Of a stretch of DNA of 64,000 bases, positions 41,411 through 54,185 are shown one piece after another. The notes beneath the pieces were generated by a model. That model made no database searches and was not told the origin of the DNA. It saw only the letters and a program-made list of their open reading frames with translations. Every line of letters begins with the position of its first letter. Within the stretch, counting starts at the first letter, position 1. Both the position numbers and the translations under genes were made by a program. Source of the stretch: Triplophysa rosa (taxonomy: Eukaryota > Chordata > Actinopteri > Cypriniformes > Nemacheilidae); NCBI RefSeq assembly GCF_024868665.1, contig NC_079904.1:16680368-16744367 (forward strand), in the 5' to 3' direction.

Positions 41411-44400
41411 AAAATCTTTCGGATTAAGTGTTGTATATGGTTTGCATCGAGAGTTTATAGAGGCACATATAATTTTGGCAGCAAGTAACAGATTTGTTCA
41501 CACTAGAAAGCACCTGCCCACAGAGAAAGATGGGAAATAATTAAAACTTTCAGGGGGTAGTCTTAGAATTATGACATTATTATTAAAATAGTGTTGCATA
41601 ATAGACTGTGGTGTCAGTTTATTGGCTCCCACAATCTCTGTGAACTAAAAGGGAGCTTTTCGGTTAAGACAACTGGACTCCTCACATAGTCAAGGCCACA
41701 GTGCAGAGTATTAAAAAATGAAACAAAATCTGGATTAGCTTGCTTTTATGATCTAATATTTACCTCACATGACCAGAAGTCACATGCAAACAGTGAAATG
41801 TGCTTGAATAGAAATCCCTGACAGCATGTATATTTATTTATAAGGTGGGGTTGATTTATGAAGCAAAGTCTTACATAAGCTCGAAAAATTGGTGTTTCAA
41901 GATCATTTTGTGCAAATGCATTTAATAAAATATGTATGCATGTGTTATTACATTGTTATAACATGTAATTTGTAACGAAAATGTTGAAGGACACAGTGTC
42001 ATGTGTTTTATATGCTGTTGTTAACATAATCATCTTACATTTACTCATACAAATGGAAGAGATTTTATTTTATGCCACTTGAAGATATTCTTGGCTCCTT
42101 TTATATAAACATCAGGCTTTTAGAAATGTTTGAAATTTCGTTTGAAAAATCTTCACATAACACAAGGATAATTTAAGCATTGTGTGTGTTGAACATGTAA
42201 AAAGTAAGTGAAATTGTTTTAACCATATCATCTAAAATAAAAGTGTACATATTATTGACTATATACTTTACAGTATATAAAGTCTTTATCTGCATCAAAT
42301 TTTTTCAATTTCACTATAAGACACCAGGCGAACGACCTCATCATAGCACCCGTAACATCCACCTCTCCTATTTGAAGAGTATCTGTGGAGAGGTTGAGTT
42401 ACGAAGAGCCCACAGAAAAGGTCAAATTTAGTTTCCCATGTATTACCACTTAAATTTAAATTTCACACACGAGGTTCCAATTACTCACAAATTGTTGTTT
42501 TTTCTCTTTAACCATCAGATGTGCACTTAGTCATGTAACAGACTTTTGTTGAAGAGAAACTGCAATTTTCAGGATTTTCTGGAATGACCATCTTGTTCAA
42601 CAGAATGAGACTACTTGGTTTCAGAGTTTATTGATGTTGCACTTCAGCCCTCCATAAAGCATCAAAGCAGGAAAACACCTGGAGAAATGCACACAAAAAC
42701 AACCCCAAGATTCAGAAACTCAGTGTGGAGAGGGCATCTCCAAGTGACCCAAAATGCCTACACAGCTGTGCACACACACAAACACAGCAGTCCAGTACTG
42801 TTTCATCTCCATTGTGCATTATTCAGCGTTGCTGTTTCTTTTCTTTTTTTGATAAAAAACAAAAATGTTCAAGAAACTTATTGAATTAAAATGAGGAAAA
42901 CTTTTCCATGCCTTTCATATGCCCAAGTCTTTTTGAATAGATTTGTTCAGTCTAGTTCAGCAATTTTAATTTTGTTATGCCTTCTACATTCAATGAAAAT
43001 GGAAAGACTGGAGTGGGATTCAAATTCATGTTGCCTGCACTCATGCAAAGACACAACATAATGTATCATAATACCACATAGTGTCATTTCACAGAACATC
43101 CACTATAGATTTTTTGATTTCATTCAATAAGAGTATAACATGAAAGAATCTTTACATTATTTATGTCCAATGTTAAATGAATTAAATAACAAAAGGTCCA
43201 TTTCTAATGTGCCTCTATCTGTCTGGATTTCCGTCTGTCAATATTAAGCTGCTTGTACAGACGATCGTTTTTTTTAGAAGAGGACAGGCTTTGAAATCGT
43301 GTTATGGGCAATGGATATTATTCAATGTACTGTATTTCCAATGTAAACGGATAAGTAAACCTCCATTTCACAAACTTGAATTGGTATCAAACACAGAAAT
43401 CTTGTTGTGACAAAAAGTACTAGAATCGCATTGCATTAGTTCATTTTAATTACTTTAACATATAACATGATTTTAAGAATAGAAGAAACAAATAATTACC
43501 AAAATAAATACATGTTTAAATGACACCAATCTCTATAACCTAAGGCCAAAACCACCTAAGGTATGTTTCTGTTCCCAGTATGAAAGTCTGTTTCCTTTCA
43601 TTTACATGCATGTGATTTAATGTCCTACACTGGTTCTGCTGTGCCTATCTCTAGCAGGCATTTTCTTCTAAACCCCAGTAACAGAGTGTCCAGCTATAGT
43701 ATATGGTACAAAACCAAAACACCATGATACTAAGATTTCAGCTGGAGATGACAACAAACTTCTTTGTGGTACAGTATGATTTTTTCAGATGGGAATATTG
43801 TAAGATAGAACTTTGTACAGATTTCACATCCAGCTGTTATGGAGGCAGATGGTGGGGGTGATGTATTGGCTTATTTGGGACCAACGCTGCTTCCTGTGGG
43901 CTTTTAGTAATGTACTAACAACAATAACTCTCTTATATACACCCGCTATGAATGACAAATCCATTTCAGGATGAGCACAGACAGTACTGTACACTATGAG
44001 ATTTGAGAATACATTGTCCTTTACTGTGAAGAATCCAACAAAGAAGGACGAAGACTTCACTTTTTTGCTCTATAACCGTTCACTTTTTCAACAGAATTGG
44101 TTTTGGAAACAAAACTGATTTTAATTTCTTTTGATGTTCTCTATATTTAAAACGTTCTTCAATAGAGACATCTTCCCTATGAACCAAACCGGCCAGCTAG
44201 TTCACAAGATCAAGTTAAAAAACTGCAAAAATTCTCGGAAAGGTATACAATAATTGCTTAAGGGAATCATTACATAGGATCAGCATCTGAACTAGAATGA
44301 TCACATATCTAAAAATATTTCAGGTTAATACAAACCATGTCATGCCATAAGTTCAGTTTCTTGGATGAAGTACTCCTTGTTAAGCTGCTTGTTAGTGAAT

Positions 44401-44683
44401 GTTGGTCTAAGACAATATTATTTTATGGCTGGAAGAAATGGTGATTGCAGATGAAAGACTTTGGATCCCATCTATGTAAACAGAGTAACAACAGAGCACA
44501 CTGTTTTGGATACGGCTTGTGTTTTTGTTTGTGTCTGTGCACTGGGCCAATCTGATAATGATGGAGTTTTCTTTGTTCAAATCCCTCAGGTATGGTTATA
44601 GGAAGTGAAAATGAATGATGGATTTATGTGCTCTCAGAATAACCAAACAAATTATAGTTTACTTGCACATAAAGCTTCTTTAA
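41411..44683. other. Gene-free interval
   Basis: AT-rich. Bases about 42600-42770 are non-repetitive. A tRNA B-box-like relic occurs near 43017-43030. No exon recognised. Confidence 0.4.
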
Positions 44684-45539
44684 TACGGAGGACGAAACCT
44701 GCAAAAACAATAAATAAATAAATGCGGAATTAAATACATAAATATGTGTGTAAATACACATATTGCTATTAAAATATGTATACAAATACTTGTATGTTTG
44801 GTGAGATAAACAAATCATGTAAATAAATAAAATAAATGGTCGGAGAAATTAAAAAATATTTAACAAAATGCTAAACTCATAATAACCATTTCCCCTTAAT
44901 CGTTAATTTATTTTTCCTTGCTAACAGGCTAATAAGAGGGTGTTGATCATGCAACAGTAGGCGGGTCTTGCGCGTTTGACTGCGCATGAGTATTAACTTA
45001 GGTTCAATGAATGTGTCTGCTTGTTTTTAGAGTAAATGCATGTTTACACAAATTAGGTCAGTTAACAGCTACGCGTGACATGGCTTTAGATCCTGTTGTA
45101 GTCAGAAAAGAACTGTAGCTAGAACAGGTTGCTCCACTCATAAGACATGCAAGTGTCATTGTGTGGGTCTGGGCGTCTGTATGTCATCTGTTTGTATGTT
45201 GTAAGCTTGGGTTGTCTGTTTATATCGTCCTGTCGTGTATTTCATGCTTCTTAGCAACATCTAGCCTGAAGTTAATGCGCATGCGCTGGCAAGACCCGCC
45301 CACCGATGCATGATCGACGTCCTCTCATTAACATGTAGTGTTGAGGAAAAAATTAATACGGAACTACATTAAAGAAATAAACGAAAGATTAAGGGAAAAT
45401 TGTTACTTTGGGTTTAGCTTCTCAAACATTTAATAATTTGTTTACTTATTTTAACAGCAATAAGTGTATTTATACACAAATTTATGTATTTATTTCCACA
45501 TTTATTTATTTATAGTTTTTGCAGGTTTCGTCCTTCATA
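44684..45539. repeat. Long foldback element (GGACGAAACCTGCA ends)
   Basis: GGACGAAACCTGCAAAAAC at about 44688 is inverted at the right end (GTTTTTGCAGGTTTCGTCC). Further matching inner arms include GGCGGGTCTTGC at 44960 versus GCAAGACCCGCC at 45290. CTTTAA flanks both sides and may be a target duplication. No ORF. Confidence 0.78.
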
Positions 45540-47066
45540 CTTTAAGGAGTTTAGAGAAAAATAACATGGATTGAATAAATAGGAGAAACAGAGAACATTG
45601 GCAAATGAAAACAAAACAAACAATTGGGTGATTTTGTTTTATTGTTTTATTATATTTTATTTTAATATTTTAGGTGTTATAAAAACAGTCAATTAATGAA
45701 TGAATGAATTATTTACTAATTAATTGAATTTATATTTTTTATATAAGTGGGCAAAAGACCCACAGTCCAGTCCAGCAAAGAGAGAGTTACAGATACAATA
45801 GAAATGAAAAGTAGAAAAATAAAGGGAAAGATACAAGGCCAGCATGAAAGACTGGCTCCTCTGCTTTGGCCCTGGTGTGGTTCCCTGTGCCAAAGTTCCC
45901 CTCAGTCAGCCACAGAGACAATGGACCAAAATAAATGGCTGTCCACTCACACGCCTCAGGGATGCTCAATACAATTGCATGTTGTGTAACTATAACATAA
46001 TACCACAGATGAGTTCATGTCGACACACTGTAGTAGCTGAGGGCCAAGGAGACTTCTGTATTGTCGAAGTTGTGTTCAGACAATTGCCATCTATTTTAGA
46101 TCTTGGAATAAACTGGCAGTAATTATTGATGACAATTTTGAAGCTCTCATTTGGTTGAGGTGATCATACAGAACAAAGGCATAACATTTTGAGAGCCTTC
46201 CGAAACCAAACCGATTCTGCTTCTACTTTTGCCTGCAAAACAAAATGAAGGATTTTCTGCCTCATCAATCATGTCTCTATTGTATTTGCTGAGGCACAGT
46301 GCCATACCACATTTCTACTTCAGCAAAATTCACATGCTTGTTTGACATGGAAATAAAAACCCTTTGTCAAGTTTTTTTTCTGTTCAAACGTTGCACAATC
46401 GTTCTTCTCCATGCATATCCATAGAATTAACAGATGAAACACATTCTGCTCCATCCCGTACCAAAATAACTTACCTTCATCATCTGTAATGCTTAAATCA
46501 AAACATATGGTAAAAATTTTTTTTCTAAAACATTTGCATGGTTTATATTCATACAACACTCATAAAACTGAAAAATCAGCCTGGGCATTTCAGGAAAAAC
46601 ACTAAAAGTACCTTACATGGTAGAATCCTAAAGCTGTTCAAGTAAAACAAGGAAAAACAAGTTAAGCCACCAACAACAGTGCTTGATTTAAACCAGGGTT
46701 TAGCTCCTTAGTATGTTCCTCATAATGATATTTGATATGCTTTTCATAAACATTGTTTGCTTGTTTATGAGAACTAATTACATTGTTCTGTGATTAAAGC
46801 TGCGCTGAGGTTGTGGATCACTCAGTGGTGAAGTCATCTGATTTACCAGCTTTTTGCAATTACACCCTGACATGCATTCATGTAGAAGAATTTACACATT
46901 CTCATATTTACCTAAACAAGTCGTTTGACCTTAAAGCAATTAGCCACTCGACCTGACCATTACCGTGGTTTTACCATAGGTAAGGTAAACCTCCTTTACT
47001 CACTATAATGCATGGATCCAAGTAGCTTAAAGTCTTTGTGGTGTATTGAGAGTCACTGTATCCGTG
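45540..47066. other. Gene-free interval
   Basis: Bases about 45740-46060 are richer in GC and non-repetitive. A short ORF overlap there shows no family. The rest shows nothing. Confidence 0.4.
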
Positions 47067-47074
47067 TACTAGAT

Positions 47075-48056
47075 CATGGGTATTCAATTAAAGTTCCAAG
47101 AGATCCGGTCTTTATATTTTCTTCCAAATGAAGGTTAGGACAGTATGTTTTTTGCAAATAAATAAATATTTAATCAATTTAACCCAGTTATATATACATA
47201 TACTGTATTTGTAAATAAATAACCTACTGACAACATAAAAACGGCAAATGTAATGTAACAATTAAAATGCTAATCATAAACAGAAAACAAACTGACTTAC
47301 TAAATTAGCCTTTCCATGCCATTCATACCAGGAACTACTTATCTCTTTAAATAATTTCCCAATTAGAACGTTGTTCCTTATAAAATGTGACCCTGCTTGT
47401 GAAAACCCAGCAAGTCTTTTAACTGTTTCTTCATAAAATCATACTACAGAATATTCTGTAGTATGTACTGTATAACAACAATATCTTCAATATTGACAGA
47501 ATAATGCCATTTCAAAGATTGAAATCTTAGTGAAATTAATGTTTTCTAATAATTAATTAGATTATGAGTATTTAGCCTGGGTTTTCACAGGGTCACAAAT
47601 GTTTACATGCTGATCAATAATGCTATTGCTAAATGTAGATAAAAACGTTATGGTTCCTAAAATATCACAAATCTGGTTGAAAGGTTGGAGACCTATAACA
47701 GTATACTGTTGTGTACCTGCTCTGTGTGTCTGCACTACTGTTGTTAAAATAAGCACATGTCTGCTGCTCTTCATGCTGCACGTCTTTGGCGGGAGAGATT
47801 CAGCGCACAAGGAGCGGAAAGGGTTCAAATGAAGCATGTTTGGCGCTAGATAAAAATATAGCGGCGATAGGTCAATTAAATAAATGTTCCTGAGAGCGCG
47901 TGTGATGCGATTCTCCGTTATGTAGACGCGCTGCTTAATTTAAACAACCAAAATAGTCAAATGTTTTAAATGGTTTATTAGGCTATGTCTCGCGGTCCGG
48001 ATGAAACGAAGCAAAGGTCCGGATCCGGCCCGAGGTCCGCCAATTGAGGATGACTG
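47075..48056. mobile_element. hAT-like element with near-perfect 8-bp target duplication, hosting a MITE
   Basis: The left end CATGGGTATTCAATT pairs with the right end AATTGAGGATGACTG. Flanks TACTAGAT (47067-47074) and TTCTAGAT (48057-48064) differ at one base. GGTCCGG motifs near the right end are typical of one fish family. Interior interrupted by 47386-47597. Confidence 0.65.
47386..47597. repeat. Foldback MITE (TGTGACCCTG ends) nested in the preceding element
   Basis: TGTGACCCTGCTTGTGAAAA at the left is inverted as GTTTTCACAGGGTCACA at the right. CCAGC/GCCTGG inner arms continue the pairing. 212 bp. Confidence 0.82.
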
Positions 48057-48133
48057 TTCTAGATTCTCTCACATAGGATAACCTAATTGGAGTGACTGTC
48101 AAGGGAAAAGTAGTCAATACTTTGATCACTCAT

Positions 48134-48540
48134 GCAGGGCCGGATTATCCAATGAGCATTATGGGCCCAGGCCTAGGGGCCCATGCGCGCTTGCGGCCCA
48201 AGCAAGGGGAAGAAAATTTCACATAACAGTGTTACCGCTATATTCATTTTGCCGTGCGCTTCTCTGGCCTGCGCACATGGAGGTGCGCATACAAAAACAG
48301 TGTTTCTAATTTAGGAAGTCTGTCTCTTGATTTAACTTTTACGAGCCCATAGCGACAAATCTAGCGACTTCTTGGATATACCTTAGATTTCATTCGGGGG
48401 GGAAATGTCGCAAATGCTGCCCCGCGAGCGTGAGGTCTCTCTTTCCCTGCGCAGAGATCCCTTCTCTCAGCGTCATTCTGAACAGTCCGCAGCAGGAAGA
48501 AGCAGCACATATAATTCACCGTACGACAGGTAACTCCTGA
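48134..48540. mobile_element. hAT-like 5' fragment (CAGGGCCGGATTATCC)
   Basis: CAGGGCCGGATTATCCAATG followed by GGGCCCAGGCCTAGGGGCCC is a recognisable fish transposon start. GC-rich to about 48540; the partner end is not found. Confidence 0.55.
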
Positions 48541-49149
48541 ATGAAACGAGTAGCCTATGGCATTTTAAAAAACCTATCACTGTTATAGACTGTTTGGATA
48601 TATAAACATGATCACAGTTTGTCTGTATATATGCACCTGGTTACCTAGTTGGAGGCTGTGTGAGAATAGCCAAAATCACCACTTTTTATGGTGATTTGTT
48701 AGATGAGTCACGTTATAAGTCAGAACTGACAATAGAAACTAAAATATATCAATGAGAATGGATTTATTGTTGTAAATATAATCTATGAATTATAATACCC
48801 TCACGGGTGACTTAAATCTCAAAAGGTAAGAGTTGTTTTTACATGTAATTGGTGAATTTTATTTTGATATAATGATGATCTGGTCTAACTGCCTTACTTT
48901 ACCAATATTTAGCCTTCATTATTAGATCATCCACAGTGCTTTGACATGCATTGCAAAATGTTTACATACACACAAATATTATGATGTCGTAATACAGGTA
49001 CATAGTCAGAGGGAATGTCAGACACACCAGAAAGTGAGTAATTAAAGTTATTTGTGATTAAGTGCTTAGTGGAGACGCAAAGTGTTTAGAACGATTCAGT
49101 CCGATTTGGTGAACCGGATCGTATGATTCACTCAAAAGAACTGAACTGC
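48541..49149. other. Gene-free interval
   Basis: AT-rich. Possibly part of the element starting at 48134. No coding frame recognised. Confidence 0.35.
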
Positions 49150-49480
49150 GAACTGGACACCAGCCGGATGTCATGATTCTGCCGCATCATGTCATGTTTC
49201 TCTGGGCCTAGTGGCGGGATCATGACAGAACCCCATGTTTTACGTGGAGAGAGACTATTTTGGCTTGCCATACTCTCTCCGGTGTCGTCTTTGTTCCTGC
49301 CCTCTTGTTTCCTCCATAGTGCTCGTTATGATTTCATGCCCTACACCTGTTCCCCTCTTGATTTAGTTCCCTATTTAATGCCCTTGTGTCTTCTGTCTTG
49401 TGCTGGATTATTTTGCATGGGTTTGTTTCTTGTCACCCTCCCAGTGGTTCAAACTTTTAACCGAAGGTGGTGCTGTGAAT
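49150..49480 (+). repeat. Possible solo-LTR or LTR fragment
   Basis: Contains TGTCATGATTCTGCCGCATC and ATCATGACAGAACCC, and T/C-rich sequence reminiscent of fish Gypsy LTRs. No primer site or second LTR seen, so this is tentative. The 99-codon hydrophobic ORF here is not a recognised protein. Confidence 0.3.
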
Positions 49481-51606
49481 TAGGATGATAATGGACCAAC
49501 ACACACAGCAAGACTGGAGTGGTGTGATGATGGATGATGAACATGAAAGTGAAGCTGAACATCTCCCATGATTGAACATCCCTCAAAGTGATTCAGCAAT
49601 ATTTAGATCTTGTGACTGTGCAAGAAAAAAAAGGAATATTATTGAGACACTTGGGGTGTTTTGGAGGATTGAGTCAGGAAACGCTTTTCTCCGCCAGGGT
49701 CACATAGATACCACACCCCTCTTCTGCAAGTTTTATTTGTCACATACTGTAACCATACATAACCATACATAGTATGTCATGTATTGAAATGCCACTAAAG
49801 AAGGCCCTACACCATACTCATAAATAAATGGGGTCTACAATCAATAAATTATAGTGTAAAACCAGGTGCCTGAGTTTCGTTGTCCAACCATGTACAGATA
49901 TAGACATTAACCAAATCTTGATTTTTAACAAAATGCCTCAAAACCTCATTTACAGTTGTCCTTGCTACATCTACAGTATACAACTTGAATAAATTACTTT
50001 AACATTGTCAATATCCATCTTATTTCTCAGACTGAAGGCTCCTGGGATGCTCCTAATGTTTGCTATAACATCTACTTGAAGCACACACTCGGAATGCTGA
50101 TTTGATGTAAGGCATCTCTTTTGTCTTCATAATGCAGCATGTTTTAGGAAGACTCCAACCATGCCCCATAAAAAAACTACAGCACACACAAATATACACC
50201 ATGGGCTAAAAAATAGAGCATCAAGGGAACCTCTCCATTCATTTTGTCCATGTTTGCAGGACAAATATTACCAAAGGAAATTTTAGAAAGACAAATATTA
50301 TTTCTTACCTACAGTGAATTATCGATGAAAGAAAAAGCACTGTACATAAGACTGAGGCCAGTTTTTTGTTCATTAGCTCTTGTTCATTGTCTGTTAATTA
50401 GCAAAAGCAAAATTTGAGTGAAGCTCGCCATTCATTCTTTAAAACGCACTAAAGCTTTTCACTTGGTTTGAATAAACAAACATGACTATCTCATATCCTT
50501 CAAAAGCCAATAATTCACAACATCAGACCCATTGTTACACAAGCTTTTACGCAATACAATGCTCTCCGCCAAAAACTCAAAACAGTCCCAACTTTAGAGT
50601 TATAGTCCCCTGGGGATCTATAAAGTAAAGCCTGTCTGATTTCGTTTCAGTGTGGATTATGTTGAAGTTGTCAGGCGGAAACAGATTGATTTAACCCTTA
50701 CGCACAGAGATCACTACAGCAAACAAAGCCATTTCTTGCATATGCATTGGTTTTAATAGTTGCACATCAACCACTACAGAGGACACTAGTGCATTATACT
50801 ATAATGCCAACTAATGACAAGCCGTTGTATGAGGAATTGTGCTTTTCACACCATCACCCAATGTGTTAAATATCTTTGGACAATAGCATCTCATGACAAC
50901 GAATGACCATACAGCAGAATGTTTCAGTTGCAATGAAATCCAACTGCGTCTAACTGCAGTATCTTTTCTGTACAACCTATGAGAATAATTAAAGACCACT
51001 TCAGAATGCTATTGGATAACACTATGCAGCTGTCCGGGGGCCTACAACCACCCCACAACCAAATTCAAAAGCCAGCATATTGAATGGCATTGCAGACCCA
51101 AAATACAGAGCCTCTGCGCTGTAACGCCATTACTCATACTGTTAGACAAGCCCAGAATATTTCAACACCTCATGAGTTTTAAAGACCCCAAGAAACATGT
51201 TCAATGGCATGTAGTTAAAAGACCATCACAATTTTCTGCAACACCAGATATACGTGTACGTCATAATGATATGTCTGACTTCATTTTTCAAGAACGTACA
51301 ACTTCTTTTTGTCCTGGCCTAATAAAATGCCTTAACAAGTACAAGGCCAAGCATATGTCTCGCACGTTTTGTCTTAATATTCTGTTGCCATATTTCAAAA
51401 TAAACAATGAAATATATAATATACATACTGTATATTAATCATATTTGCACTAATATCATACAAATACAAAATAAAAATGTTCAAACAAAAAATATGTAAA
51501 TATGTAAATATAATATGTGCATATGCAATCATCTTATCCCCTCGCAGCCCTTTCTGAAGAATAACAAGGCTGATACATTCTGTTGGTGTAATGTTACCTA
51601 ATTACT
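49481..51606. other. Gene-free interval
   Basis: No repeat structure or exon recognised. Confidence 0.45.
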
Positions 51607-51655
51607 TACGAGCACACACGCACACGCACACGCACGCACGCACACATGCACAAAC
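51607..51655 (+). repeat. (CA)n/(CACG)n microsatellite
   Basis: Alternating ACAC and CGCA units with interruptions. Confidence 0.85.
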
Positions 51656-52599
51656 AATTTTACTCTTTCTACGAGAGCTGGAGTAGGTTCCAGAAGGGAT
51701 GTAGAAGACAGAGTGGAATAATATTTGACATAATTAGCAGGGGAGGATAAACAAAACCGCACCTGGTCTCTCTGCACAGCAGCTATTGGCTCCTTGCTGG
51801 CAGTGGAACTCTGGGATACACTCATGCTTGGCTCTGAACGGCCACTGAGGTTGAAGGAACAGTGCCATAATACACATGTAAGAGTTTGCAGGGAACAGAA
51901 CCGGCTGGTGAAAGGTTAGGGGTGAGGTTTTGGAAAGATTAAGAAATCTCTGGCACAAGTGGGTAAACATGACAAACATGTTTTGTATTGTTGAATCATT
52001 CTCTGAGTGTAATTCCTCACACAATAAAGAAAGCAAAGACAATAAAAGAAACAAAGTAAATTAAACGAAAAATTGTAAGTTATTCAAATAATAAACAAAT
52101 AATGATATACATTTATAATTTTGCTGAATTTGACCGTTTTACATAATTTTCATGTATTTTTAAAGTAATGTGAAAAACACATAATTGCACCTTACCAAAA
52201 TGTTAGTTTTCATTTTTTTTCTGGTGCCCCAGCTGCCACAATATTACTGTTATGGAATTTTTTACATATTTAGTGTTATTATGCTGGCAAGGTAGAGCCT
52301 CTTCAAATCTCCCACCTAATTTACAGCCTGATCAGTCTTACCTTTTTAGCAAACTATTTTCCCATTCAAGCATTTGACATGGCTGTGAATGCCCATATAA
52401 GGAGAGTCAGTAGAGATTTTAATTAGCTGGACCATTATACTAAATTAGATTCAGGTGTCTGGGTTGCTATTATACTGAGTACAGCATAGCACAAATATGT
52501 GATCGAGCTGTCTGTCTTTACAGATTTTAGCCACATATATACTTGTATATAGTGAAACGAAACAATGTTCCCCAGACCATTGTGCTATCACATGAAAGA
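51656..52599. other. Gene-free interval with a CArG-like site
   Basis: No exon seen. CCATATAAGG at 52393-52402 is an exact SRF CArG consensus, followed by a TTTTAATTAG homeodomain-like core at 52417-52426. The rest is plain. Confidence 0.35.
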
Positions 52600-52850
52600 A
52601 TGCAGATTTATCCAGTGTGTACTGAGGAGTCTGATAGCTGATGTGGGGCTGAATGCTTCTGTATCTTCTGCCAGACGGCAATAAGGTAAGGAGTTGATGT
52701 AAGGGGTGCGTGAGGTCTTTTTTTTCACAATACTGGTGTGGCTTCATGGATGCACCTTGTATTAATGTCTGTGATAACTGGAAGCGAGACCCCAAATATC
52801 TTTCAGCTTTTCTTCACTATACACTCCAGGGTCTTATGTTCCAAGTCGCT
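52600..52850. repeat. LINE-like 3' relic
   Basis: GTATCTTCTGCCAGACGGCA followed by AAGGTAAGG and GGGTGCGTGAGGTCTTT resembles a widely dispersed vertebrate LINE-derived segment (the 'cttcTGCCaGAcGGcA...gggGTC' type). No reverse-transcriptase frame remains. Confidence 0.4.
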
Positions 52851-53593
52851 AGGTCATTTGTGGTTATTCCATTGTTCCTCATTCTCTTGCAACGAACTGA
52901 AATATGGATTCAATTTTATTATTTCCAAATAAATCATTATTAATAATCAAAGTACAGTGACATGAATGTATGTCAGTTCATATTAATACCACACCGGTGT
53001 CCTAGAAAAGTATCCACAGTTGCTCACAATAACAAGATTTGTTAAAATTGCATTTCAGTTTTATAATTTTAAATGTATATAATAACTATATTGTTTTGCT
53101 ATATTTTAACATTTAAAATGTATGAATCTTGGTTTGATATATTTTATAAAGCAGTGTAATTTAAGTGTCCAGGTACTTTTCAGGGCCACTCAAAAAGTCA
53201 GGATTATTTTGTAAGTGAAAAGTGAAAAACGTGATAAAAAAAACTGATAGTCCAGCTGGTCTCCGTCTAAAGAAGCATGACATCATTATGCAACAATTGG
53301 TAGATTCCTTTAATATGTTGTGTTTGTTTTACTTTTCTGTATCATTAGGACTGTTTTTGTAAGGCTGACAAGGACCGTGAATATTTTAGTGTCCTTGAAA
53401 CTGCTGTGTGAAGCTGCTTTTAGAATTGAATGATTCTTGTTGTTCCGAATGATTCAAGTCCTGTTTGATCATCGGCACTTCATACCAACTGATATGGTCA
53501 GGATTAAATAATGATATTGCACAATTGGATGACATCACCTGAACTTGCCATTCTTTGACTTTGTTTCATTTACACCACTGCTGTTATCCACAG

Positions 53594-53736
53594 CAGGGGA
53601 CTCGGGTTTAAGGCGGGACCTCTGTCTCCTGATGAATAACCCGATTCGTTCTACCTCAGATATGGCACACCAGCCATAAATACAACAACGCTAACCTGAA
53701 CCAGATGCAAGAACCATAACTGAGCCCCCGACCTGG
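53594..53736 (+). ncRNA. Possible non-coding exon (acceptor CCACAG, donor GTAAGT)
   Basis: 143 bp between TTATCCACAG and a consensus GTAAGT donor. GC-richer than its flanks. Stops in all three frames, so not a coding exon. It could pair with the acceptor at 54092. Confidence 0.2.
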
Positions 53737-54092
53737 GTAAGTCCACTTTCCATGTAGTCTTGAAGCAGTCTGTTTGTAATTTGGCCCATATCTCACCAAT
53801 CACTTATATCTAGGGTGAATGGCATTTGTAGCCACGCACGTGTTTCTTGTTGCAAACTTTAACAATGAACCTGATGTGCAAAAGCAACGAATATATGATT
53901 CGAAACTGAAACTTGACCTTAGTGGCATTCGGGAACTCATTTTTGGTTTTTAAACTGCATGCGATGCTGTAGCATAAGAATGGATGTTACCAAGGGAAGC
54001 TACTTTTTTACAAAAAAGCTGAATAATCAAAAGCATATTTCTGGACAATGATATATGTATGCTCTGTTTTGAATTTATTTATTTGTTTTCAG

Positions 54093-54185
54093 ATATTTCC
54101 TTTGGGGCTGTTCCAGATCAGGCTGAAAAGCCCGAACAGACCCCATGCTGTGTGAAACCACAGGAAAAATCGGTTAATGTTTAGT
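54093..54185 (+). ncRNA. Possible downstream exon of the same transcript
   Basis: Follows TTTATTTGTTTTCAG. One frame is open for 30 codons (ISFGAVPDQAEKPEQTPCCV ... NV, then TAG), but the candidate upstream exon has a stop in that frame. Coding is therefore unproven. Confidence 0.2.

Noticed and set aside
49189..49488. Hydrophobic 99-codon ORF as a membrane protein
   Set aside because: T/C-rich LTR-like DNA gives Leu/Phe/Ser-rich frames by composition; no family or signal supported.
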